Below are positions 33,782 to 42,901 of a stretch of 64,000 bases of DNA, piece after piece; position 1 is the stretch's first letter; every line of letters starts with the position of its first letter. The stretch is from Haloprofundus salilacus (GTDB lineage: Archaea; Halobacteriota; Halobacteria; Halobacteriales; Haloferacaceae). Below the pieces are notes generated by a model. That model worked only from the letters and a program-made list of their open reading frames with translations. It had not been told where the DNA came from and searched no databases. Location: positions 2,976,001 to 3,040,000 of the forward strand of contig NZ_CP083723.1 of the NCBI RefSeq assembly GCF_020150815.1, in the 5' to 3' direction. The translations under genes were made by a program, and so were the position numbers.

Positions 33782-35209
33782 CTACCGATTTAGCGTGTGA
33801 ATCGCCTGCCCCTCGGCGTTCTCGGCGGCTTCCTGCACCACTTCGGCGAGCGTCGGGTGCGTGTGGATGGTCGCCGCCACGTCTTCGAGCGTCGCGCCCA
33901 TCTCGACGGCGAGCGCGACTTCGGCGATGAGTTCGGACGCCTCGGGACCGACGATCTGTGCCCCGAGGATGAAGCCCGAATCCTCGTCGGCGACGATGCG
34001 ACAGAACCCCTCGGTGTGGTTCGTCGTCATCGCGCGACCGCTGGCGTTGAACGGCATCTGGCCGACGAGGGGCTCGAAGCCCGCTTCCTCGGCCTCGGCT
34101 TTCGTCATCCCGACTGTCGCGATCTCGGGGTCGGTGAAGACCGCCGCCGGGACGGCTTGATAATCGAGTGCCGCGGGTTCGCCTGCGATGACCTCGGCGG
34201 CAACGATGCCCTCCTTGAACGCCTTGTGCGCGAGCATCGGTTCGCCCGCTACGTCGCCGACGGCGAAGATGTGGTCGATATCCGTGCGGGCGTAGTCGTC
34301 GGTTTCGAGGAATCCTCGGTCGTTCGGTTCGAGGTCGATGGCGTCGAGACCGAGCGTGTCGGTGACGGGCGAGCGCCCGACGGCGACGAGCACCTTGTCA
34401 GCGGGGTATGTCGACTCCTCTCCGTCCTCCGTCTCGGTGACGACGGTGATGCCGCCGTCGCTGGAGTCGCGCCACTCGGAGGCGCCCTCGCCGAAGTGAA
34501 AGTCGATGCCGAGATCCTTCGCGCGGCGCTTGACGACGTTCGCCACGTCGTCCTCGTAACCGGGGAGCGCGTCGTCGAGCATCTCGACGACCGTCACCTC
34601 GGTGCCGAGTTTGGCGTACACCGTCGACAGTTCCATCCCGATGTAACCCGCGCCGACGACGACGAGGCGCTCGGGGATGGTGTCCATGTCGAGCGCGTCA
34701 CGCGACCCGAGCACGGGGTCGTCCGCGTAGCTGAAGTTCGGAATTTCGATGGGTCGACTGCCCGTGGCGACGATGCAGGAGTCAAACTCGATGCTCTCGC
34801 TCCCCTGGCCCTCGCCGCCGTGGGCGACGCGGACGCTGTTCTCGTCTTTGAACGTCGCCGTGCCTTTGATGAGGTTGACGCCGTTGGCCTTACACAGCTT
34901 CTCGACGCCGCCGGTGAGGCGGTCGACGATGCCGTCCTTCCAGTCGACCATCTGCGCCATGTCGACGGCGGGGTTGGCGTGGATACCCATCTCCTCGGCG
35001 TTGCCCGCCTCGTGGGCGAGGTCCGCGCCGGTGATGAGCGCCTTCGAGGGGATGCAGCCGCGATTGAGACAGACGCCGCCGTATTCGTCCTTCTCGACGA
35101 GCGTGGTGTCCAGACCGCGTTGTGCGGCGCGGATGGCGGCGACGTAGCCGCCCGGTCCGCCGCCGATGATCAGTACGTCCGTTCCGGTTGAGATATCTCC
35201 GACAACCAT
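33782..35209 (-). CDS. lpdA: Dihydrolipoyl dehydrogenase (E3)
   Basis: A 475-residue FAD enzyme that reoxidises the dihydrolipoyl group of the E2 subunit with NAD+. The FAD-binding motif GGGPGGY is at residues 16-22, the redox disulfide CLNRGC has Cys47 and Cys52, the NAD-binding GAGYIGMEL is central, and the His-Glu active-site pair is in IHTHPTLAEVVQEA near the C-terminus. It is last in the E1alpha-E1beta-E2-E3 operon, with E2 ending 4 bp upstream. Confidence 0.95.
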   Translation of the reverse strand: MVVGDISTGTDVLIIGGGPGGYVAAIRAAQRGLDTTLVEKDEYGGVCLNRGCIPSKALITGADLAHEAGNAEEMGIHANPAVDMAQMVDWKDGIVDRLTGGVEKLCKANGVNLIKGTATFKDENSVRVAHGGEGQGSESIEFDSCIVATGSRPIEIPNFSYADDPVLGSRDALDMDTIPERLVVVGAGYIGMELSTVYAKLGTEVTVVEMLDDALPGYEDDVANVVKRRAKDLGIDFHFGEGASEWRDSSDGGITVVTETEDGEESTYPADKVLVAVGRSPVTDTLGLDAIDLEPNDRGFLETDDYARTDIDHIFAVGDVAGEPMLAHKAFKEGIVAAEVIAGEPAALDYQAVPAAVFTDPEIATVGMTKAEAEEAGFEPLVGQMPFNASGRAMTTNHTEGFCRIVADEDSGFILGAQIVGPEASELIAEVALAVEMGATLEDVAATIHTHPTLAEVVQEAAENAEGQAIHTLNR

Positions 35210-35213
35210 TGTA

Positions 35214-36863
35214 TTATTCGAGTAGCAGGAGTTTGGGGTTACGGAGGTACTCCATCACCGTGTTCGTGAACGCTGCGGCGTCCGCGCCGTCGACGACGCG
35301 GTGGTCGATGGAGAGCGACAGCGGCAACGTGTTCGCGGCTACGACTTCGTCGCCCTCCTCGGTCTCCTCGACGACCGGCCGCTTCTCGATTCCGCCGAGC
35401 CCGAGAATCGCCGTCTCGGGGTAGTTGATTATCGGGGTGGCGTACTCGCCGCCGATGGCCCCGAAGTTCGTGATGGTGAACGTCCCGCCCTGCATCTCCT
35501 CGCGGGTCACCTTCCGCTCGCGGGCGCGCGAGGCGAGGTCGTTGACCTCGCGGGAGAGCTGCAGAATGGACTTCTTGTCGACGTTCTTCACGACGGGCAC
35601 CATCAGTCCGGCGTCGGTCGCCACCGCGATGCCGATGTTGTACTCGTTTCTGACGAGTATCTCGGCGTTCTCGGGGTCGGATTCGTCGAGCGTCGAGTTC
35701 AGTATCGGATGCTCGCGCAACCCTGCGACGATGGCTTTCATCACGAACGGCATGTACGTGAGCTTCACGTCGCGTTCGGCGGCGAGTTGCTTGTACTCTG
35801 CGCGCACGTCGACGAGTTCGTCGACGGTAGTCGTGTCGTGGTGCGTGACGTGCGGCGCGGTGTACGCCGACTGCTCCATCTGCTGACCGATGGTGCGCCG
35901 GACGCCCCGGTAGGGGATGCGCTCGGCGACTCCTTCCGCGGTGGCGTTCGTCGCGGACGTAGCTTCGGCTTCTGTTTCAGCCGACTCCGCCTGCATCTCG
36001 GCCTCGCGCGCCTCACGCTGGGCCTGTGCGTACTGCGTGACCGCTTCCGCCGTGACGAACGCCTCGCCGTCACGCGTCTCGTCGGTCGGCACGTCGTCGA
36101 TGTCGACGCCCTCCTCCTCGGCCATCCGACGCGTTGCGGGCGCGGCGAGCGTCCGGTCGCGACCGGCGGCTTCCGCGCTGGCGGCGGCGCCGGCGCTGCC
36201 GTTGACGGCCGACTGGCCGTCGCGCCGGCTCACGGCGGACTGCTTCTCGCCCGTCGAGACCTCTCGCGGTCCGGAGTCACTCTCGCTCTCGGGCTCTCCT
36301 ACTTCGCTCTCCATCTGCCCGTTGGCGGCGGTCTGCACGTCCGCGTCGGTGACGCGGCCGCCCGGTCCGCTGCCCTCGACGGCGTTGATGTCCACGTCGA
36401 GTTCGCGCGCGAGGCGGCGGGCGCTCGGCGCGGCGAAGACGCGGCCCTTCGGCGTCTCGGCCTCGCCGTCGGCCCCCTTTTCCGGGGATTCGCCCGCGAC
36501 GGCCTCTCCGTCGCCCGCGGCGCCGATGGCTTCGTCGCCGGTTTCGCGCTCGTCGGCCTCGCTCTCCTGGGCCTCCATCTCGGCGGAGGTTCGTTCCTCG
36601 TCCGTCGGTTCGTCACCCTCTCCCTCCACCTCGAAGGTGATGATGACGTTACCGACGGGGACCATTTCGCCCTCCTCGGCGAGCAGTTCTTTGACGGTTC
36701 CGTTGTACGGCGACGGCACCTCGACGAGCGCCTTGTCCGTCTCCACCTCTGCGACGGCCTGGTCTTCGGTGACGGTGTCACCGACTTCGACCAGCCACGA
36801 GACGAGTTCGCCTTCGGCGACGCCCTCGCCCACGTCGGGTAGTTTGAACTCCTTGACTCCCAT
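35214..36863 (-). CDS. 2-oxoacid dehydrogenase E2 (dihydrolipoamide acyltransferase) with two peripheral-subunit-binding domains
   Basis: A 549-residue E2. The lipoyl domain (1-78) carries the acceptor lysine in ETDKALVEV (Lys44). Two peripheral-subunit-binding-like segments follow at about 142-178 (VFAAPSARRLARELDVDI) and 238-279 (TLAAPATRRMAEEEGVDI), joined by Glu/Ser/Asp-rich linkers. The catalytic acyltransferase domain (about 316-549) ends with the active-site HRVVDG. The second binding domain is unusual compared with bacterial E2 but is seen in haloarchaeal complexes. It begins 4 bp after E1beta's stop. The acyl substrate (branched-chain, isoleucine-derived or pyruvate) is not decided. 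Confidence 0.9.
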   Translation of the reverse strand: MGVKEFKLPDVGEGVAEGELVSWLVEVGDTVTEDQAVAEVETDKALVEVPSPYNGTVKELLAEEGEMVPVGNVIITFEVEGEGDEPTDEERTSAEMEAQESEADERETGDEAIGAAGDGEAVAGESPEKGADGEAETPKGRVFAAPSARRLARELDVDINAVEGSGPGGRVTDADVQTAANGQMESEVGEPESESDSGPREVSTGEKQSAVSRRDGQSAVNGSAGAAASAEAAGRDRTLAAPATRRMAEEEGVDIDDVPTDETRDGEAFVTAEAVTQYAQAQREAREAEMQAESAETEAEATSATNATAEGVAERIPYRGVRRTIGQQMEQSAYTAPHVTHHDTTTVDELVDVRAEYKQLAAERDVKLTYMPFVMKAIVAGLREHPILNSTLDESDPENAEILVRNEYNIGIAVATDAGLMVPVVKNVDKKSILQLSREVNDLASRARERKVTREEMQGGTFTITNFGAIGGEYATPIINYPETAILGLGGIEKRPVVEETEEGDEVVAANTLPLSLSIDHRVVDGADAAAFTNTVMEYLRNPKLLLLE

Positions 36864-36866
36864 GGG

Positions 36867-37859
36867 TTAGAACTCCATGACGTTGCGGATACCTTCTTCG
36901 ACCCGCGCGGCGTTCGGCAGGTAGTAGTCCTCCAGCGCGTACAGCGGGTACGGTATGTCGTAGCCCGTGACGCGCTCGACCGGCGCTTCCTGATAGAGCA
37001 GCGCCTCCTCCTGTACGATGGCGGTGATTTCGCCGCCAAGGCCCCCCGATTTGGGGGCCTCGTGGACGACGACGGCGCGGCCGGTCTTCTTGAACGACTC
37101 CACGATAGCCTCGCGGTCCAGCGGCGAGACGGTGCGGAGGTCGACGACTTCCACGTCGACCTCTCCTTCGAGGTTCTCGGCGGCCTCTATCGTCGCGCGG
37201 GTCATCGCGCCGTAGGTGAACACCGACACGTCAGACCCCTCGCGGCGAACCGCGGCCTCGCCGATGGGAACCGTGTAGTCGTCCTCGGGGACCTCGCCGC
37301 GGAACGCGCGGTAGATGAGTTTCGGTTCGAGGAAGATCACCGGATCGGGATCGCGAATCGCGGAGATGAGCAGCCCCTTCGTGTCGTACGGGGTCGACGG
37401 CATGACGACCTTCAGCCCCGCCTCGTGGGCGTAGAACGCCTCCTTGGATTCGGAGTGGTGCTCCGGGGCGCGGATGCCGCCGCCGTACGGCGCGCGGAGC
37501 ACCATCGGCAGCGTGTAACGACCGCGAGAGCGAGTTCGGAGCCGCGACATGTGGCTGACGATCTGGTCGAAACCGGGGTACATGAACCCGGAGAACTGAA
37601 TCTCCGGCACCGGCTTGAGACCGTAGGCAGCCATGCCGACGGCGGTTCCGATGATACCGGACTCAGCCAGCGGCGTGTCGATGACGCGGTCGTCGCCGAA
37701 CTCGTCCCAGAGTCCTTCGGTGGCGCGGAAGACGCCGCCGTTCTTGCCGACGTCCTCGCCCATGACGACGACGTCGTCGTCCGCCTGCATTTCGGTGTAG
37801 AGACCGTCCCGTACCGCCTGAACGAGCGTGAGGTTCTGTGATTGTGTTGCTTGCGCCAT
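36867..37859 (-). CDS. 2-oxoacid dehydrogenase E1 beta subunit
   Basis: A 330-residue transketolase-like subunit, with the N-terminal LVQAVRDGLYTEMQADDDVVVMGEDVG (partly quoted: MGEDVGKNGGVFRAT) followed by the TPP pyrophosphate-binding DTPLAESGIIGTAVGMA. The C-terminal transketolase domain ends with RVTGYDIPYP and YYLPNAARVEEGI. It forms the alpha2beta2 E1 that decarboxylates a 2-oxoacid on thiamine diphosphate. The start codon ATG 37859 overlaps E1alpha's stop by 1 nt (TAATG), so the pair is translationally coupled. The frame is open for long upstream, but only the listed start fits the family. Confidence 0.93.
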   Translation of the reverse strand: MAQATQSQNLTLVQAVRDGLYTEMQADDDVVVMGEDVGKNGGVFRATEGLWDEFGDDRVIDTPLAESGIIGTAVGMAAYGLKPVPEIQFSGFMYPGFDQIVSHMSRLRTRSRGRYTLPMVLRAPYGGGIRAPEHHSESKEAFYAHEAGLKVVMPSTPYDTKGLLISAIRDPDPVIFLEPKLIYRAFRGEVPEDDYTVPIGEAAVRREGSDVSVFTYGAMTRATIEAAENLEGEVDVEVVDLRTVSPLDREAIVESFKKTGRAVVVHEAPKSGGLGGEITAIVQEEALLYQEAPVERVTGYDIPYPLYALEDYYLPNAARVEEGIRNVMEF

Positions 37860-38962
37860 TAATCTTCGAGGAAGGCTTCGTCGCCGTACTGTTCGCGAAT
37901 CGATTCGAAATCGGCCATCTGGTCGCGGAGGTCCGCGGGCATCTCGGCGTAGACGTGTTCGAACATCTCGCTCGGATCCGGCCGCTTCACCGACTCGGCG
38001 GCCGCTATCGCGTCCGCGACCTCCGTCTCGACCTCCTCGCGGATGGCGTCGACGGACTCGTCGTCGAGTCGCCCCGTCTCGCGGAGGAACGCCTCCAGTC
38101 GCGGGATGGGGTCTTTCGCTTTCCACTTCTCGACTTCGTCGTCGTCGCGGTACACCGTCGGGTCGTCGGCGGTCGTGTGCGCGCCGAAGCGGTACTGCAC
38201 CGCCTCGATGAGCGTCGGCCGAAGCTGTCCTTCTTCGGGGTTCTTCGCCTTCTCGACGGCCGCGTTCGTCACCTGATACACCGCGAGCGGATCCATCCCG
38301 TCGACCTGCACGCCGTCGATACCGTAGGCGACGGCCTTCTGGGCGATGGTCTCGCTCGCGGTCTGCTGTTCGCGGGGCACCGAAATCGCCCACTGGTTGT
38401 TGTTACAGAAGAAGACGTTCGGCGTGTCGAAGACGCCCGCGAAGTTGACGCCCTCGTGGAAGTCGCCCTCGCTGGTCGCGCCGTCGCCGAAGTAGCAGAT
38501 GAAGGCGTTGTTCTCGCCTTTCAGCTTCGACGCCCACGCCGCGCCCGTCGCGTGCGGAATCTGGCTGGCGATGGGGACGGCGACGGGGAAGATGTTGACG
38601 CCCTCCTCCATCTTGTTGCCGTCCTCGTGGCCCATCCAGTACAGCAGCGTCTGTTTCAGCGGTAGCCCGCGGACGACGGCCGCACCGTGTTCGCGGTAGC
38701 TCGGGAACATCCAGTCGTCCTTGTCGAGCGCGAACGAACTGCCGATCTGTGCGCCTTCCTGCCCCGACAGCGGCGGATACGTCCCCATCCGCCCCTGCCG
38801 CTGGAGGCTCACAGCCCGCTGGTCGAAGTGCCGTGCCAACCGCATCTGTCGGTATATCTCGACGAACTCCTCGTCGGCGAGGTCGGGAACGTCGCCGACG
38901 ACCGAGCCGTCTTCGTCCAATACCCGAATCATCTCGTCGGGGTCACGCTGTAGCGTGCTCAC
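37859..38962 (-). CDS. 2-oxoacid dehydrogenase E1 alpha subunit
   Basis: A 367-residue subunit. The thiamine-diphosphate fold motif [13 protein letters not shown], followed 10-20 residues later by [11 protein letters not shown], is central. [12 protein letters not shown], which holds the phosphorylation-loop-like region, is present. GTG 38962 ([18 protein letters not shown]) matches haloarchaeal E1alpha starts. The GTG at 38980 would add six residues. An AT-rich TTTACGAAAA box on the minus strand at about 39020 is the likely promoter of the whole operon. The product and its partner E1beta form the first enzyme of the complex. Confidence 0.9.
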   Translation of the reverse strand: MSTLQRDPDEMIRVLDEDGSVVGDVPDLADEEFVEIYRQMRLARHFDQRAVSLQRQGRMGTYPPLSGQEGAQIGSSFALDKDDWMFPSYREHGAAVVRGLPLKQTLLYWMGHEDGNKMEEGVNIFPVAVPIASQIPHATGAAWASKLKGENNAFICYFGDGATSEGDFHEGVNFAGVFDTPNVFFCNNNQWAISVPREQQTASETIAQKAVAYGIDGVQVDGMDPLAVYQVTNAAVEKAKNPEEGQLRPTLIEAVQYRFGAHTTADDPTVYRDDDEVEKWKAKDPIPRLEAFLRETGRLDDESVDAIREEVETEVADAIAAAESVKRPDPSEMFEHVYAEMPADLRDQMADFESIREQYGDEAFLED

Positions 38963-39355
38963 GGGAGAACCCACCTGCACATGGTCGAACAGTCTCCCGC
39001 CCGAGTTATAGGGTTTTCGTAAATAATTTACTATAGTCAGAAATTCTGCCGCCCACGCCGAATCTGTCCACGAGGTAGCGGTAAAATTTATGATTTGGAA
39101 TATATTGCGGTCGATCTATCCGCTTCGCGTGATTATACCTCCACATTCCGGAGTATAATGGACAAATGGGAAGGATTGCTGCGTATCCGCGAGGCCGAAC
39201 GACAACGAATGCCACGAGTGGTCTTCTCACGGGGGCTGCCACCGGTTGGCGGTCGAGGGCGGAAGCCGAGCGACCGCTGGTTATTGGGAGTCGATTCGTG
39301 GAGGTCAATTCGTCCTGTCTGGGCTCGTTTTGTACGTGCTCTCCCGTCGCCGCCG
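38963..39355. other. Spacer between the dehydrogenase operon and an M20 peptidase gene
   Basis: A 393-bp stretch between two minus-strand genes. It is locally AT-rich (39000-39100) near the operon promoter. At 39134-39157 it holds an interrupted palindrome TATACCTCC-ACATTCC-GGAGTATA with one unpaired C. An ATG at 39158 (MDKWEGLLRIREAERQRMP) opens a short plus-strand frame with no family resemblance, continuing antisense over the peptidase gene. I see no supportable gene here. Confidence 0.5.
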
Positions 39356-40723
39356 TTACTCCACGCCACCGTCGTACCGACGGACCACGTCGTAGACGGC
39401 GTCGGTGCCGAACTCGACTGCTTCGACGGGGATGCGCTCGTCGGCGGCGTGGACGAACGACTGGAACTCGAACTCCGATGGGAGGTTCATCGGGGTGAAC
39501 CCGTAGCTCTGGATGCCGATCCGGGCGAAGATGCGGCCGTCCGTCGCCGCCGGGAGGACGTACGGAACCGGCACCGCCTCCTCGTCGGCGTCCCGTAACA
39601 CGTCGTCTAAGAGACCAAAGAGTCGCAAATCCGTCTCTTCGGGACCCTTCTCGAACCGTTCGACCTCGACGTCGACGCCGTCGCCCAACAGCTCGCGGAG
39701 TTCGGCGACCACGTTCTCACCGGTCTGTCCGGGTAACAGACGGCTGTCGACGGTGAACTCGACTCTCGCCGGGACGACGTTTATCTTGTCCCCGCCGCTG
39801 AGCACCGTCGCGTTCGCCGTGTTGTGCAAGAGCGCCTCGAACGTGCCCGCCTCGTCGCCGAGCGCCGCCAGCGACTCGTCGACCGTCTCGGGGTGTTTCA
39901 GTCCCTGCAGCACCGCGGCCGTCTCGTCGTCGACCTGCTCGGCCATCCGGTCGAGCATCTCCTCGACCGGCGGTGTGAGGTGGTAGGGGAGTCGCTCGCG
40001 GTCGAGTGTTACGAGCGCCTCACCGATGCGCCCGACGGCGTCGCCGCGACTCGGCCGCGAGGCGTGGCCCGCTTTTCCGGTCGCGCTGACGCGAACCCAG
40101 CAGACCTGCTTCTCGTTCACCTGGACGGGATACAGACGGACGCCCGCCAACTCCAATGGGTAGCCGCCAAACTCGCCGAGCGCGAAGCGTACGTCCTCGA
40201 ACAGTTCGGGGTGCTCCTCCACGAGAAACGCCGCCCCGTCGTCGCCGCCGGCCTCCTCGTCGGCGAGCAGACAGAGCACGAGGTCGCCCGCGAGGTCGAT
40301 GTCGTCGCGGGCGGCGCGGAGAAAGGCGGCGACGAACATCGCCACCCCCGACTTCATATCGAGCGCGCCGCGACCCCAGACGTAGCCGTCCTCTTTCACG
40401 CCCGCGAACGGCGGGTGGGTCCACTTCTGGTCGCTCGTCGGCACCACGTCGACGTGGCCGTACAGCATCAGCGCGGGGGCGTCGTCGCCGGGGAGCCGTG
40501 CGACGAGGCTCGGTCGCGCTGGCTTCGTCGCGTACAGCTCCGAGTCGATGCCGGCGTCCGCCAGCAACTCGGCGGCCCACTCGATACACGTGCGCTCCGC
40601 GCCGGGCGGGTTCGTCGTGTCGAAGCGGATGAGTTCCTGCAGAAGTTCGGCCGGGCGGTCGCAGAGGCTGGCATCGACAGACGGTTCGCCGTCGCCGACG
40701 TACTCGCCGGGTTCGTTCGTCAT
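39356..40723 (-). CDS. M20-family metallopeptidase / deacylase (ArgE-DapE type)
   Basis: A 455-residue amidohydrolase with two-Zn ligands: LYGHVDVVP (His90), GALDMKSG (Asp122), LLADEEAGG (Glu156/157), with the dimerisation domain in the middle (about 200-320). Typical members cleave N-acyl amino acids, succinyl-diaminopimelate or dipeptides. The substrate is not clear. The first 20 residues are polar and poorly structured. It lies upstream of the dehydrogenase operon on the same strand, but 393 bp separate them and the operon has its own promoter, so they are probably not cotranscribed. Confidence 0.88.
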   Translation of the reverse strand: MTNEPGEYVGDGEPSVDASLCDRPAELLQELIRFDTTNPPGAERTCIEWAAELLADAGIDSELYATKPARPSLVARLPGDDAPALMLYGHVDVVPTSDQKWTHPPFAGVKEDGYVWGRGALDMKSGVAMFVAAFLRAARDDIDLAGDLVLCLLADEEAGGDDGAAFLVEEHPELFEDVRFALGEFGGYPLELAGVRLYPVQVNEKQVCWVRVSATGKAGHASRPSRGDAVGRIGEALVTLDRERLPYHLTPPVEEMLDRMAEQVDDETAAVLQGLKHPETVDESLAALGDEAGTFEALLHNTANATVLSGGDKINVVPARVEFTVDSRLLPGQTGENVVAELRELLGDGVDVEVERFEKGPEETDLRLFGLLDDVLRDADEEAVPVPYVLPAATDGRIFARIGIQSYGFTPMNLPSEFEFQSFVHAADERIPVEAVEFGTDAVYDVVRRYDGGVE

Positions 40724-40798
40724 CTGCCGCTACGCTCGCGTCGGGGTGTGATAAACGCTCACGCGCCGGTGATTCGGTCCGCTTCTCGCGCGTCCCGA

Positions 40799-40984
40799 CT
40801 AAATATTCGACCCGCTCCGTCCCCAGAGCAGCCAGTAACCGCCGTAGAGCAGCGCGCCGAGGACGAGTAGCGTCACTACTGTCTCGACAACTGCGGTGAT
40901 GAGGCCGACGAGAAAGCCCAGCACGCTCACGGCGACGAACAGCAGGAGCAGGACGAGCGCGACGCGCAGGAGGGTGCTTGCCAT
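40799..40984 (-). CDS. 61-residue membrane protein
   Basis: A small protein with two long hydrophobic stretches (about residues 5-28 and 32-53) interrupted by a short turn, ending WLLWGRSGSNI. It has an ATG at 40984 followed directly by the first membrane helix. It lies between the M20 peptidase and lipA, on the same strand, with gaps of 75 and 63 bp. No family is recognised. Strong GC-rich third positions support a gene. Confidence 0.6.
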   Translation of the reverse strand: MASTLLRVALVLLLLFVAVSVLGFLVGLITAVVETVVTLLVLGALLYGGYWLLWGRSGSNI

Positions 40985-41047
40985 GGTTCAGCTTCGGTTC
41001 GGGCGTATATTACTGTTTGCCGCGGGACAAGGGTCGCCGAAACGGGC

Positions 41048-41983
41048 TCAGTTTCCGGCGGCGGCGCGCGCTTCCGCCCGTGCCTGCTCGACACTCTTCC
41101 CATCGCGCAGCAGGGCGTCGACGAACAGTTCGCCCGCCTTGTACGACGACCGGACCATCGGACCGGAGGCGCAGTAGAGAAAGCCGAACTCGTCCTCGGC
41201 GACGCGCCGCCACGTTTCGAAGGCGTCGGGGTGGACGTAGTCGAACACGTCGAGGTGCGAGCGCGACGGTTGGAGGTACTGTCCGAACGTGACGATGTCG
41301 ACGTCGGCCTCGCGGAGGTCAGAGAGCGTCTGGTAGATCTCGTGGTGGTACTCGCCGAGACCGAGCATCAGGCTCGTCTTCGTATAGATGTCGGACTCCC
41401 GCTCGACCTGTTCGAGCACGGAGAGCGACTGGGCGTAGTTGGCTCGGCGGTCCCGGATTGGCCATTGGAGTCGCTCTACGGTTTCGATGTTGTGCGCGAT
41501 GACGTCGGGGTCGGCGTCGATTATCTTTCGGACGAGTCGCTCTTCGCCCTGAAAGTCCGGAATCAACACCTCGACGAGCACTTCGGGGTCGCGTCGTTTT
41601 ATCTCGCGAATCGTCCGCGCGAAGTGACTCGCGCCCTGGTCCGGAAGGTCGTCGCGGTCGACGGAGGTGAGCACGACGTAGTCGAGACCGATTTCGGCGA
41701 CGGACTCGGCGACGTTCGTGGGTTCGTCGGGGTCGAGAGGGTCCATCCCGCCCGTTTGTACGTCACAAAAGTTACAACCGCGCGAACAGCGGTCGCCCAT
41801 CAGCATGAACGTCGCCGTCCCCGGTCCGTTCCGGCCGCTCCAGCACTCGCCGAGGTTGGGGCAGTTCGCCTCCTCGCAGACCGTGTGGAGGTCTCTGTCT
41901 CTGAGGGTCTGCTTGATCTCGGTGAACCGGCGACCGGACGGCGGCCGCATCTTCAGCCAGTCCGGTTTCCGCCTGTATGCCAT
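41048..41983 (-). CDS. lipA: Lipoyl synthase
   Basis: A 311-residue radical SAM enzyme that inserts two sulfurs into protein-bound octanoyl groups. The auxiliary [4Fe-4S] site has Cys36, Cys41 and Cys47 (CEEANCPNLGEC). The radical SAM site has Cys66, Cys70 and Cys73 (GDRCSRGCNFCD). The C-terminal RSSY motif (about residue 281) binds the auxiliary cluster. Its product is the lipoyl group that the E2 subunit needs, and the E2/E3 operon lies 2 kb downstream on the same strand, so grouping is likely functional. No octanoyltransferase or lipoate-protein ligase appears in this window. Confidence 0.95.
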   Translation of the reverse strand: MAYRRKPDWLKMRPPSGRRFTEIKQTLRDRDLHTVCEEANCPNLGECWSGRNGPGTATFMLMGDRCSRGCNFCDVQTGGMDPLDPDEPTNVAESVAEIGLDYVVLTSVDRDDLPDQGASHFARTIREIKRRDPEVLVEVLIPDFQGEERLVRKIIDADPDVIAHNIETVERLQWPIRDRRANYAQSLSVLEQVERESDIYTKTSLMLGLGEYHHEIYQTLSDLREADVDIVTFGQYLQPSRSHLDVFDYVHPDAFETWRRVAEDEFGFLYCASGPMVRSSYKAGELFVDALLRDGKSVEQARAEARAAAGN

Positions 41984-42052
41984 ATCCGTTTCTTCGCCCC
42001 AGTGTGCAAAAACGTGATGATTCGAGGGGTGTCGTCTGCGGGTTCGCCCTGA

Positions 42053-42901
42053 TTAGTTCGGTCCGTTCGCGTCGATTCGCTCGACGCCCACGTCGGCTAT
42101 CCAGCGGAGCACCGCTGCGACTGCGTCGGGGTCCTCGACGGTCGCCGTCGCGCCGATGTCGGAGTCGCCGACGTAGACGCTCACGCCGTCTTCTGACGCG
42201 ATGGTCTCGAACGCCGACCGGTCGCCCACGTCGTCGCCGATATACATCGGGAGGTAACCGTCGACCTCCGCCGCGAACGAGGCGACGACCGCTCCCTTGC
42301 TCGTCTCCACGTCGGGTTTGATCTCAACGATAGCTCGCCCCGACGCGGTGGCGAGGTGGTCTTCGTCGTGTTCCTCGACGATTTCCTCGACGGTCTCGGT
42401 AACCTCTTCGGCGCGGTCGGGGGCGCGGCGGAAGTGGACCGTCGTCGTCCAGCGTTTGTCCTCGACGGCGACGCCCGGTTCGTCCGCCAGTTCGTCTTCG
42501 AGCGCCGTTCTCACCGTCTCGACCACCGGTTCGGCCGCCTCGGCGTCCGGGTGAACCTCGATTTCGCCGCTGCCGTGGTCGACTTCGATGCCGTAGTTAC
42601 CGGCGTACGTGACGCCGTCTACGTCGACGCGCCCGCGGACGTCTTCGAGGCCGCGACCGCTGACGACGGCGAGTCTGATGCCGGGCGCCTCGCGAAGGCG
42701 GTCGACCAACTCGGCGTTCGTCGGCGTTATCTCCGCCGCCTCCGGTTCGTCGACGATGGGCGCGAGCGTCCCGTCGAAGTCCAAGCAGAGCAGGAGCCCC
42801 TCGTGGTCGGGCAACCGCGATTCGAGCGCGGCTATCGCCCGCGTGACGCCGTTTTCGGGTTCGGATCGAGCGGCGTCGGTCGGGTCGGTCGGGTCGCTCA
42901 C
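42053..42901 (-). CDS. otsB: Trehalose-6-phosphate phosphatase
   Basis: A 282-residue HAD phosphatase. The catalytic motif LDFDGTLAPI (Asp41, Asp43) is near the N-terminus and GDDVGD sits in the second half. The cap region (GITYAGNYGIEVDHGSG and YAGNYG) matches OtsB. It removes the phosphate from trehalose-6-P made by OtsA. The start is GTG 42901, which overlaps the OtsA stop by 4 nt. The acidic N-terminal 20 residues are probably disordered. Trehalose serves as compatible solute or carbon store in haloarchaea. Confidence 0.92.
   Translation of the reverse strand: MSDPTDPTDAARSEPENGVTRAIAALESRLPDHEGLLLCLDFDGTLAPIVDEPEAAEITPTNAELVDRLREAPGIRLAVVSGRGLEDVRGRVDVDGVTYAGNYGIEVDHGSGEIEVHPDAEAAEPVVETVRTALEDELADEPGVAVEDKRWTTTVHFRRAPDRAEEVTETVEEIVEEHDEDHLATASGRAIVEIKPDVETSKGAVVASFAAEVDGYLPMYIGDDVGDRSAFETIASEDGVSVYVGDSDIGATATVEDPDAVAAVLRWIADVGVERIDANGPN

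Noticed and set aside
39158-39355. Plus-strand frame MDKWEGLLRIREAERQ in the spacer upstream of the dehydrogenase operon
   Set aside because: It continues antisense across the M20 peptidase gene and shows no family resemblance; the ATG follows TATAAT with no space for a promoter.
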